From Camellia lanceoleosa (Eukaryota > Streptophyta > Magnoliopsida > Ericales > Theaceae): 64,000 nucleotides of DNA. Every line of letters starts with the position of its first letter. The first letter of the stretch is position 1. The stretch spans positions 153,146,246-153,210,245 of the forward strand of contig CM045763.1 of NCBI GenBank assembly GCA_025200525.1, given 5' to 3'. Positions 9,512-20,580 of the stretch are shown piece by piece. The position numbers and the translations under genes are program-made. The notes under the pieces were generated by a model. That model was not told where the DNA came from and searched no databases. It was given only the letters and a program-made list of their open reading frames with translations.

Positions 9512-12500
9512 TGTAGACACCCTATTTTTTACCGCCCTTAAGACTTGGGCGCTTTATTCTGAACACCTGATGATGAAAGTTACACTATGCAATCTTTTGA
9601 ATTCTCAGCGAAGAAATTTGGATTCAGGCTCTAATCTCAAACCTTACACCCCATTTTGGCCAAACTATTTTTGACCTTAAAACTCTCATTTCAAAATATT
9701 TTTCCAAATGCTTCTACGATGTTCTGAGGCTCGCATTTCGTTTAAAACATTGCACTTTTCGGTAAACCAAGTAAGGACAAAGTGGAAATAAATGGAAGGG
9801 AGGTGAACTCTTTGAAAAATCTTCAAAACCTTTTATTTATAGGTTTGGAGTTGAAGGACATACGAGGAGAGGGAAGAAAACTAGTTTAGGAAGAAGTTAA
9901 GAATCAAACTGTTGAGAAAGAATGAGAAGCCTTCACTAAATTAGGAATATTTCATTGCACACTTAGAATTTAGATATGAGGCCACCACTATTGGAAATTA
10001 GACTTCTGGGGCTTCAATTTAGACTCAAGAATCACCAAAAACCGAGTCCAGATGAGAGAGATATACCTGTTTGAAGTCGAGTCTGAAGTGCATCTTTTTA
10101 GACCCAGCCGGGTTCATTTAGAACTGGCCATACCTCATTGAGTCCCAGCTAGGCCTCAATGAAATCTTATCCTGGGTTGCTTGTTAGGCTCGGCCGGGTC
10201 TCAATGGCGCCAGATAGACAGCTAGTGGGAATTGAACAAATATCTTTATTTGAAGATATTTTTGACCACTTTGACTCAAACTCTATAAATAGGACCTCTT
10301 CCTTCAGAATTCAAGGTTAGCAAAATTTCCAAAAGCCTTGAAAAATTAAAGAGACCTCCTTCCATCTTCCTTCCTCCTTTGACCGTCAGACCTGCTTTAG
10401 CTATACATACACAATACATACACCATTAGAGCTTGTTCTTGAAGCTTTTGTTGAAGTTTCAAACCATATCTCATAAAACTTGAGGGTGTTGGAATCAAGT
10501 TTATTTAACTACAAGCATCCTCTCTTTCAAGAGGTATAACTTTTGCATCTTCTTCCTTATTTCTCTTTTACTATTTTATTCTCTTTTCCATGTTTTGTAC
10601 ACTGTTTTGGGAGTGTTTTGTGGGCTAAAATTTGTGATTTAAGAGCTACCAAAGTTGGAGGGGTTAACCACCATTCTTTGAACCTTATTCTAAGCTTATA
10701 TCCTTGTGTTTCCCACTTATTTCTCTGATTTTAACCACTGTTTTGGGCTATTTTTGGACTATTTTCAAAGGCTAAAATATGGTTTAGAAGTCTCAAAAGT
10801 GGAGGGGTTAGCCACCCCTCCTTAGCTTTGCTTACTACCTTTGTATCTCTTTATTTTTGCCTATCTTTTGTGCTCTTTTAACATGGTTTTAGCTACTGTT
10901 TTTCATCCTTTAGGGGCTGTTTTAGGGCTATCCTAGGTTATTTAATTAATTCATGCTTTGATTAGTTTGCTTGTTGTCTCATAAGTTTGCATATATAACT
11001 TGTTATATGTTGTTCTTGGCCTTTCTTTGTTTAATTTCCATGTTAAGAGCCTCATTTTAATAATCAACTTACCACTCATTTCTTTCATTTGAGAGTTTTT
11101 TCAACCAGTTGATGGTTGTTCAAAACATGAGCTAAAGATCTACGCTTAATGGCTTAATCTCTACGGAGGTTCATCGCCAATGGTATAGTCTCTCTTTCAT
11201 GTTGAGAATCACTTCCCGTTTGACATGCTTCTCATTTAGTGGACGTGATCATCACCTTGGACTTAATGGACTAAAGAATGGAAATGTCTAAAAATTACTA
11301 AAATGAACCAACCTACATAAAGAAAATGAGTTATATTGCTTGGATTCGGCCGGACATTATGCCGAGTCCATCGTGTCAAGAGTCGTCACATGTCAATTCA
11401 TGATATTTTGATGGATCTTGGAGCGTGTATACTTCCTTCTTTTACTTCATAATAAGAGGAAGGGGTGGTTATTGATTCATTGCATTCATTAATTTTTGTT
11501 CAAAATCATGCCCTAACTCATCAAGCAATCAATTTACTCATTGATGGTTTTGAAAATGATTCCAACCTTCTCTCGAGGCTTTCCCATGACAGAGATGTGT
11601 GAAAGGGACAAATAGAGTCTAGAATAACTTTTTCTGCACTGTTTTCACTTCAGAGCACAAAACAAGATTTTGCATGAAATTAAGGCACAACTGGCCCTTT
11701 TGGGGCCAGGCCGGGCCTCATTAAGGCACGGCAGGCCATCAATGTTTGGTCAGCAGTATGTTTTGCAAAAAACAGAGGGCAATGGTTGAAGGTGAAACAG
11801 TACAGGCCTAGGCAAACAAAGCTGTTCTTGGACACTGTGCTTGCAACCCTTGTGCATCCTTGCTTACATTAATGTTGTAAATTAATGCTCCGTGTATTGT
11901 TGTAATTAATTTAATCATTATTATTGTTACAATTAGTCTTGTTAATTATTAGTGTTGTAATTATCATTATTGTTTATTTGTAATTGTTATTAGCTAATTA
12001 GCTTAAATAGTTAGTTTACCTATCATGGTTATCCTTGTTGTAATAGAGTAGTTAGCTAGTTAATTCTTTGCTTATTTATTCATTCGGTTTTGTAATAATT
12101 AGTTTAATTCGAACTTTCAGACTTTGATTCGCACCCTCTTGCATGAGGGCAATCATATAATAAGTTGTATGTCTTCCAACCCTACGTCTTTCTCCTTTTT
12201 ACTTACTTGCTTACAATGGTTAGAATAGAACATCATTTTTCAAATTAGCATTCTTATACGTTGTATCCATTGTCTTGCATGCATCCAAGATTCGACTCAT
12301 CATACTAATCCAATATCAATGTTCAAATTCATTGCCTGAATACGTGTTTTATCGCATGTCTTGAATGGAACCATATGCCATGCTCATAGCCAAGCCTATA
12401 AATTACATAATGTGTGCGTTGTATTTAGTCATATTGCATTAATTAGGAGCATGCATATTTTTCTAATTATTTTGCTTTGTTTTGGCTTGGAGTACTAGGT

Positions 12501-13175
12501 GAGCAATTTTGAGTTTTAGCATCTTGCATCGAATGTTTGTGTTGCCATGCCAAGCATATTTCCATGAGGCTACTTGCTTAAATGATATAATTGTTTAAAT
12601 GCTTGTGGATGAAGGCTAGTTGCTTGAATTGGGATAGTTTGATTAATATCCATTTTAAGCCCACTTTTTCAAGTGGCATATTCACAAACTCTTTTCAAAA
12701 CCAAACATGAAATCAAATGTTCCAATTTTTCGCAAATTAGTCTATACTTGTGTGCGTCACATAGTAAAAATAGCTAATAATCGGAATAAGAGCATATAAC
12801 GTAAATAAAAATTACATCATGATTAGTAAAGGCTGATCTTTGATCGGGCGAGTGAGATGCTCAATTCATGACCTTTCCCTCTCGTACCTAAGTTCCCAAA
12901 CCAAGACACTTTGGTGATGACAGATAAGTGGGCTTTGGCACGAGTCTCAGGTTTCCTAAATTTTTCAAAAATATTTAGGTGGCGACTCTAAATCTGGCAA
13001 AGCAGTCCATTTTTGGCATTTGATTCAAATATCGATTTTCCAAAAGAATTTCTGGATTTGGACTCTTTTGTGTTTTTATTGTTTCACATTGCACTTTGTG
13101 AATCAAATTCAAAACCATGGGAGTCCGAACTATGGGGCTAGTCTTATCCAAAAGGAGCACGAAAAGCAAGCTACA
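9512..13175 (+). mobile_element. solo LTR of a Tat/Ogre-like retrotransposon, copy 1
   Basis: Starts TGTAGACACC and ends near GCAAGCTACA (end placed at 13175; 13201 is the alternative). The order of blocks matches the - strand LTRs elsewhere: TTACCGCCCTTAAGACTTGG at the start, a TATA box, a long R/U5, and near the end GGTGGCGACTCTAAATCTGG, TTTGGACTCTTTTGTG and CACATTGCACTTTG. No PBS, gag, pol or PPT adjoins it, and ABCA fragments lie on both sides, so it is a solo LTR left by LTR-LTR recombination. The target duplication is not clear (TACGC left, CGTGC right). Copy 2 is at 46651-50211. Confidence 0.75.
10284..10293 (+). promoter_or_regulatory. TATA box of the solo LTR
   Basis: TATAAATAGG lies about 770 bp into the LTR. 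The other LTRs of the family have their TATA box a little further in, about 0.9-1.5 kb from the LTR start. Confidence 0.6.
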
Positions 13176-13623
13176 CGTGCGCACGCACACACGCGCGCAC
13201 ACTTTTAACACAGGTTATATTATAATTAGTATTAAGATAATGGAGGAAATCCAGCTTTGGTGTGATTTTTTTTACTGTATTTTTTGTGTTGTCTCACTTG
13301 AAACTACAGTGGCCACTAAAGCCCACAAAGTACATGTCTATTGTTGGTTGCAGTTTGAGCCAACACCCAGGAGGGGAGAGTCAAATGTAACACAGAGAAC
13401 ACCAGATTATTTCCTATAAATGCAACACTTGAATTATTGCTAAATCTCAAGTGACAAGGTGTATCGGTAAAGAGGGATGAAGATCTGGTGAGACAAACAT
13501 GAGAATTGACTTTTACAATTCATACATTTTACGTACTTGAAAACATCAAGTAGAAAAATGTAAAGCAGTGCTGCATTGATTGACAAACATGAGAATTAAC
13601 TTTTACAATTCATACATGTACAG
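13176..13623 (+). other. ABCA-flanking intron-like DNA
   Basis: Includes a short alternating CA/CG tract (13171-13201) at the LTR edge, then intron-like sequence up to the acceptor TGTACAG at 13617-13623. An ABCA exon may be hidden around 13440-13490, but I cannot support it. Confidence 0.35.
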
Positions 13624-14580
13624 GCCTCAAATGCCTACCTCCAATTTTTACTTGGGCCTGCTACAGAAATGCTATTTGAGTTTGTAAACGAAATGCCCAA
13701 GCTTGAGACCCAAATCAAGATAGATCTCACTTCTGTCCTTGGACCACTCTTCTTCACATGGGTCATTCTTCAATTATTCCCAGTGAGTATTTTTTTTTTC
13801 CCCTTCTTTTTCACCAACAATGGTGTTTGTTTGAATTAGAGTATTTGAAGCATGCATGTTGTGTTTTATAGCCAATGAAATGATTGCATCTAATATCTAT
13901 TGGTATATTATTTAGGAAGATGTTATTTGTTTCATTCTTATATATGGTAATAACCTTCAATTATTTTCCCTATTTATGTATGTCATATTGACATCTTTGG
14001 TTTACGAGAAGCAACAAAAGCTAAGAATCATGATGAAAATGCATGGGCTTGGCGACGACCCTTATTGGATGATTACTTATGCTTATTTTCTTGTCATATA
14101 TTTGGTCTACATGTTATGTTTTGTGGTATTTGGCTTAGTTATAGGTAATAAGACAAGAAATGGACTACTTTATTTCTTTTGACTTTTTTTAATCAAGTTG
14201 CTTTAAAACTGTTGATTTTGATGCAGGGTTGAAATTCTTCACACTCAATGACTATACCATCCAATTTGTATTTTATTTCATCTACGTAAACTTGCAAATT
14301 TCATTGGCTTTTCTAGTAGCTTCAATTTTTCGCAAATGTGAAGATTGCTGCAGGTTTGGTCTCAACTAAAAAATTTTATTTGTTAGAGTGGGCCAAATTA
14401 TTATTATTATTATTTTTTCTTAAAGATTAGTCAAATAACAAAGATGACAATTGAAATTTGATGACCATAGTTATCGGGTACATAATGGTTTTCGGATCCG
14501 GGCTCTTAAGAGGCTTTCTTTTCAGATCTTTCTTGAGGATACATCATTCCCAAGTATTCAGCTCAGTTTTGATAGTTCAG
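13624..14580 (+). pseudogene. ABCA-type transporter, first transmembrane-domain exons, copy 1
   Basis: Four exon blocks are seen. Exon a (13624-13782) reads ASNAYLQFLLGPATEM to FFTWVILQLFP. Exon b (13982-14144) has YEKQQKLRIMMKMHGLGD and membrane helices (MLCFVVFGLVIG). Exon c (14227-14353) reads GLKFFTLNDYTIQFVFY. Exon d (from 14471) reads VIGYIMVFGSGLLRGFLF. These are hallmark residues of plant ABCA transporters between transmembrane helices 1 and 5. In this copy the exon b acceptor is destroyed (AT instead of AG at 13980-13981) and exon c carries one extra T in a T run (about 14330-14335), shifting the frame. Exon d is out of register with the family after GFLF. Nothing downstream encodes the nucleotide-binding domain. 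Confidence 0.85.
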
Positions 14581-15238
14581 GTAAGTTTTGATGAACATTA
14601 AGATCTTCATATGCTATGTCATTACACTGATGATAATGACATATGAATAGATATCTATTCTTGGATTAAACTTTAAAATTGGTATAGAACTATTTAGAGG
14701 TTAATTATAAATAGTTGGTATAGTTATTTAATTGACTATCATATATACTTTCTCAATGTCAAATTAGATCTGCTGATTAACTATCTATTTTTTCATTCTC
14801 AGATCGGATCAAATTGATTGAATACACTAGATCGATCTCTCTTGCTTTTCATTTCGGGGTACATTTTTCAAATCAATTAGTTCCTCCTCACAAGTGATCA
14901 ATCTCTATGACTTCTGTTTGGAATTTAGGCTTGCTGGAATTCATTATATGATACAAGTGATGGATACACTAATGGATTTAAAGTTAATTTTGATAGTTTC
15001 TATATAATTAAAATTTTTGATCCATGCATTAAATAATTAATTATAGACATGACTAACATTGTCATCATATTGAATACTAAACAGTTAAAGTTGCCAATTA
15101 TTTGCACAGGTTATTTGTGGTCTTTGTTTTTCATTGATTCAGGTATCCAATCGCTTTTGATTTGGAGTTCACTTGAGATACAGAGCTTTCATGGTAGCAA
15201 TCTTAGGTAAGGTTGTTCAATTTGGAGTTGTTTTATAT
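14581..15238 (+). other. intron-like DNA after the ABCA fragment
   Basis: AT-rich sequence with one exon-like block at about 15144-15206 (acceptor GATTCAG, donor TTAG then GTAAGG) whose translation I do not recognise. It ends at the inverted chromovirus LTR. Confidence 0.35.
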
Positions 15239-15917
15239 TGTCATGACCCAAACCCGCCCTATAGGTTTAACGTCATAACCGGCCAGTAATCCTTAGATTA
15301 CCAAAGGCCTCTGAACAAGTTATCAAGGATTAAGGGGTTGTGGAAGCAAATGTAGAAACATACATAGTCCATAGAGCTGTGCAGACATACATAGAACAAA
15401 AATTTCAAAACTGAAACATATACATACATAAGTGACGTTAAACTTCCTTAAGTCTTGCAACACTATACAAGTAGTATTATAAGGGACTTAGCCCAGCGTA
15501 CAGATAAACAAAAACAAAATAGCAAAACATTCTTAGCATGGTTCACAAAACTTGACTTTTCAAATGGAAACTTCCCTGGAAGGCACAGTGGTTGGCTAAC
15601 TCAAAACTCTCCAGGCAGCAGCTTAGGCCTAGTCACGTGCTTGCTCATCTACATACATAATATAAATAGTGAGCGAAGCCCAGTGAATAATAATAGAGTA
15701 AAGGGTTAAATGAATGATGTCCCATATCAGATTCAGAAAGTAAAAGCAGATTCATATTCTTATTCGAAGTTCAAAAACATGTACTTTTTCAGTTTCATAG
15801 AGGATCATACGTGGTACACTCATTAGTGCTAATAGATCACGTATCGAGCATTAAAGGTCATACTTGACCAGTTCCATAAAGAAACCTCCGGTACCGAGAA
15901 CTTATAACATTCTTAAG

Positions 15918-16070
15918 CCATGGTATTGTTATCCCCGGGCGAGAGCCATGAGACCATGGTATTATTACCCCTGGGCAAGGGCCATGGGACCACGGTATGG
16001 TTACCCTCGGGCAAGGGCCTTGTGCTCATAGACCACGGTATTATTACCCCCGGGCTAAGGCCTTATGCTA
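15918..16070. repeat. four-unit tandem repeat in the chromovirus LTR
   Basis: Four units of about 38-40 bp share the pattern ACCATGGTATTATTACCCC followed by GGGCAAGGGCC. The + strand LTR has a shorter diverged version at 5570-5650, and copy 2 repeats it at 52955-53107. Confidence 0.75.
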
Positions 16071-16469
16071 AGAATGCCACAAATACTTTTCAATATATGG
16101 ACAATCATTCATTGATTCAGAACATAACATGTTAGAAAATAGAGCATTTCTTGTCATGTCATATCATATCATATAAGAAATTACTTAAACGTAAACATAG
16201 CTTTACAAAGTTATTATTCACAGAGGCTCCAAAGCAAACAGATAGAGCAGACAAATCAGATAACTTGCGGCGTGTGACCTACATAGATACAAAATGAATA
16301 CGTACAAAATTACACACCCGGAATTATTAACTTAGGTATTTCTTATATTGGTGTGTTTCTACTTCTTATCCTCATTATTATGTCTTAACCATGGCCTAGG
16401 AATGCCTAGGATGCAATGTGGATGCCAAAATGCACTTTGAAACACTTAACAAAATTTGCTGAAAACCGG

Positions 16470-16800
16470 GCCTTTGCTCAAGCATACCTTCTTTTGCTCG
16501 AGCGGAGACTTAAAAATGTGAGTGGTTACTTGAGCGTAACTTCGATCGCTCGAGCGGTCTGTAAACTCTGCAAAAGTACTAGTTGCTTGATTTTTCCACT
16601 TGACGCACGCTTGACAGTCGCTCGAGCTTGGGACTGAAGTCTTCGCTCGAGTGCAACTCTTGTCGCTCGAGCAATCTACAAAAATTGTAAACTTCCAGAA
16701 GCATGCATTTTACGCTCAAGCCAACTTTTGGTCACTTGAGCGGAGGTGCAAAACACAGAGCGGTCGCTCGAGCGTAGGTTCTGTCGCTCGAGCAGAGAAA
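16470..16800. repeat. CTCGAGCG palindrome cluster, - strand LTR
   Basis: At least eight occurrences of CGCTCGAGC or TGCTCGAGC and variants (ACTTGAGCG, GCTCAAGC) in 330 bp. Same family cluster as 4930-5172. Confidence 0.75.
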
Positions 16801-17384
16801 CAAAATCTGGAATTTCCAGATTGCTCTTCCAAGTTCAAAACGTGAATTCAAAGCTGCAAAATGTGGTCTATTGGGCCAAAACTCAAGAAAGCATTTAGAA
16901 ACTTGTAAAATATCATGAATTGAAGATCATTTCCCAAAATCAAGGCCCAAAATCATGTCAATTGTTCAAAACTCAAACTTGAAATGTTGAAAACAACTAA
17001 TGTATATAATTTCTTAGCTTCAAAGCTTCCAAATCATGATCAAATAAGACAAATTGATGGAAAACAAGATGAATTCTCAAAACTATGGTAAACTTGGTAC
17101 ATGCATGTGAGAATTACTTGACATTTAAACTCAAAAATGTAATGAAAGTGCATGCATGCATGATACGCTCCTAAAACCATTTATCTAAGCTTGGTTCTTG
17201 CATTAACACAACTTAATTCTTTGAATTCAAGTGTTAAATGACTCAATTCCAAAGCTTAAAGGTTGAGTTCTTACCTTAGATGATCAATGATGCTCTAAAT
17301 GATCAATTGTTTGAAGTTCCAAGCCAAAACCTCAAATTTCTCTAGCAATCCCCTTAATTTGAGCTCAAACTTCTCTACCTTAAC

Positions 17385-18490
17385 CTTCAATTGATGATAA
17401 CCCGATCTAAGGTCAATTTTGGAAAATATTTGGGCTCCCTGAAGTTGGTCAAACAAATCATCTATTCAGGGCAACGTATATTTATTCTTGATAGTTACTC
17501 TATTCAATTCTCGGTAATCCATACATAACCTTAGGGACCCATCTTTCTTTTTAACAAACAAAATTGGAGCACCCCAAGGTGAAGTGCTCGATCGGATGAA
17601 TTTCTTGTCTAGCAATTTTTAGAGTTGAACTTTCAATTCTTTTAGTTCAGCGGTTGACATTCTGTAAGGGGTCTAAGAAATTGGTTGTGTCTCGGATACT
17701 ACATCAATGATGAATTCAATTTCCTTATCAATTAACTCCCTAGGTGGGTCATTGGGAAATACATCAGGAAATTCACGAACTACGGAATAGTTTCCACATT
17801 ACCACTATCAAGATATAGTGAATACAAAACACAAGTAGCCCCAACAACCTTTTCTTAACAACTTCTAGCTTTCATAAATGAAATCAAGCACGGCGGAGGA
17901 ACTACCCTATTCCCAATAAAGATTAACTTAGGCATGCCATGTGGTGAAACACTAATGATTTACTCAGACAATCAATGGTGGTATAATATTTCGTCAACCA
18001 ATCCATACCCAAAATACAATCAAAATGAGTAATTTCCAACGGTAACAAATCAACATATAACAACATATCCCCAACCATAATGTCTACTTAAGGTACATAT
18101 AAGCACATAACATAGAGCCTCCAGATGGTGTAGATACAGATAGCAGATCATGCAATGGTTCTAAGGGTGGAATTAATTTTTGAGAAAATGCATGCGACAC
18201 AAAAGAATGCGTAGAACTAGAATCTATTAACACATAGGCACGTTGAGCACAAATAGAGATCATACTTGACACCTTGACTCGGTGTTACCAGACATCACCA
18301 AGTACTAGTGCAAACACTCAGCCTTGCCTCAGAGTTTCTCTTTCGATATTAGTTTTCACATTTGTTCTTGGTGCAGGGATGGGTTCAACTGAACTTGCTT
18401 TAGGATGGTTAGCATCATCGGATCTCATCGAACAATCTCTAATCATTTGGCCAGTCTTGCCACACTGAAAACAAGCACCCGAGGCACGAT
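17385..18490 (-). pseudogene. chromovirus gag zinc knuckle, protease and RT start, copy 1
   Basis: Reading down from 18490 on -: a gag zinc knuckle with the histidine replaced (CFQCGKTGQMIRDC), a retropepsin-like stretch with YVLIDSSSTHSFVSHAF, where the catalytic motif reads DSS, the conserved segment around the GMDW signature, then reverse transcriptase up to [10 protein letters not shown] at about 17390. There the frame runs into LTR sequence, so the rest of RT, RNase H and integrase are deleted. Copy 1 carries frameshifts relative to copy 2. The upstream part of gag is missing because a Tat-type LTR begins at 18499. Non-functional. Confidence 0.85.
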
Positions 18491-20451
18491 AACACGTGTG
18501 TAGACCGCCAAAACTCCGCTCCGCGCGCGAGGGCGCGAATTGTAGTTCTAGCTACTACAGTTCGGACTTCTGTCACGGTTCAGAATCTAATCTCCCAAAG
18601 TGCAATGTAAGATTGATAAATCACCAAAGAGTCCAAATCCGGCAATTGGTTTTGGAAAAGCAATTTTGAATCAAAAAATGCCAAACATGGGCTGCTTTGC
18701 CAGATTTCAGAGTTGACACCTAAATGTTTTGTTTTGGAAAAAGTTTGGAAACCCTGACTCGTGCCTAAGGCCACGTGTCCAACATCACCAAAGTTGTCTC
18801 AGTTCGCGAACTTGGGTTTAATAGGGGAAGGTCCTGAAATGAGCATCCCCGCTCGCCCGATCAAAGGATCGGCCTCTATTAACATGATATGTTGTTTTTG
18901 AAAACACATGTGTTCTTATTCTGATTTATTAATCTAACTTACTATGTGATGCGCATAACATACAAGTATAGACTAGATCGCCTAAATTGGAACAAAACAA
19001 TTCAATGTTTGTTTTTTAAAAATGGTTTGAGGTGCTACTCGCAAATATGCTAAGACGCGGATTTGCCACCCTCGAGTGGGCTTAAAACAGGATTTGCCAC
19101 TCTCGAGTGGGCTTAAAATGCACATTTCGATGAGTTGTTCCAATTCAAACAATGAAGCCTTCATCCACAAGCATTCATGCAGTTAAACACTTAAGCACAT
19201 AGCCTTATGGCAAGCATGCTGAACATGGCAGTCACTCGCACTCATGCAGTATGCTAAAGCGTAAAAGCTTACCTAGTACTCCGAGCCAAAACAAAAGCTA
19301 TGTTAGAAATCAATGCATGACCCTAGCTATGTCAAGAATGCCTAATGCAACACAAGCAAAATGCAACTAAGATAGGTTTGGCTATTCTAAGATGTCATGT
19401 GAATGCAACTTGATAACATCTATTCAAATTGATATTGAAATACAATGTAGTTTGTATGATGCGCCGTGCCCGGTGCATGCAAGACAGATGAATGATGCAC
19501 GCATGCGAGCATAAGTATGCTAACCACTGAAAGCGGGTAAATAAAAGGGAGAAAGACCTGGGGTTGGAAGACATGCATCACACTCACGCACACTTATTAC
19601 AACATTTGCCCTCTCGACGGAGGGTCCGAATAATAAGCTAAGCTACATCTAAGCTAAGCTAGCTAACTAATCTAATAAAGCTAATTAGACTAGTTATTAC
19701 ACAACAAAATGAATGACTAGCTATAACTAGTTATTACAGCACCTTAACTAATCAACAAATTAATTAAGTTACAAATTCAAGCTAGACAAATAAGCATTAA
19801 ACTACACTACTCAGCTCTGCTTTGGAAAGTTGAACAATGTATGATTTTGGTTCCTCGCTCGGAAATCCATTGCTATGCCCTAACTTGCCTCTGTTTGCAT
19901 TTGATCTCAGAACACTGCACAAAACTCCAGATAGCTTCTACTCCAAAATGGGGACCCCCAAGAGGGTTGCCGACCAGTTGATGGTGGGGTAGACCACCTG
20001 TAGACCACCTAAGTATGCTGCAGACTAGAAAAAGTGGTCGGCCAGCTACTTTTTCTGGTCTGCCGACCAGAAAATTCTGCCCAACTCCAGTTTGCTGCAA
20101 CAGAGAACAAGAAGGGACACGGCAGTGTATTTGCAAGGTATGTGTGCATAACCACCGTCCCTATCATTTCTTAAGCTCAAAGAAGTGCGGTTCTCGTCCC
20201 TCGGGCCACCAACCGAGCATCGCAATGCACAATGGCCGAGAAGCCAAGTTTGCACAATTCAATTTCAATGAATGCACAAATAACACATAAGGGCCTTGAC
20301 CTCTATCATGCTTGATCAAGAAGGTCGGCGACCGAGAAATGAGGCATATTTCATCACTTCAAGTATGAAACGTCCCTCGTTTCTCGTGTTTAGATTAACA
20401 TCCTATCCAAACACAATGCAAGGCAACATGATCAACCTATCAATGCTAATG

Positions 20452-20580
20452 GCATGCAAACATAATGCAATGCAACAACATGCGAACAACATGCAATGCA
20501 ACAAAATGCAAACACAATGCAATGTAACCACATGCAAACAAAATGCAATGTAACAACATGCAAACAACATGCTCTTCTAT
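20452..20580. repeat. ATGCAA-type tandem repeat in LTR R/U5
   Basis: Short units of the form ATGCAATGCAACAACATGC and AACATGCAAACAAAATGC alternate over about 130 bp. Copy 2 has the same array at about 57490-57620. Confidence 0.65.

Larger units (their letters stand above)
15239..17392 (-). mobile_element. partial chromovirus LTR (R/U5), - strand, copy 1
   Basis: Read on -, the LTR ends GGGTTTGGGTCATGACA, matching the terminus of the + strand LTR at 6312. It also shares the CCATGG tandem repeat and the CTCGAGCG cluster. U3 and the promoter are missing: at 17384-17392 the LTR joins reverse transcriptase sequence through AATTGAAGG, a 9 bp string also present in the intact LTR at about 4391. This is a deletion derivative. 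Confidence 0.75.
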
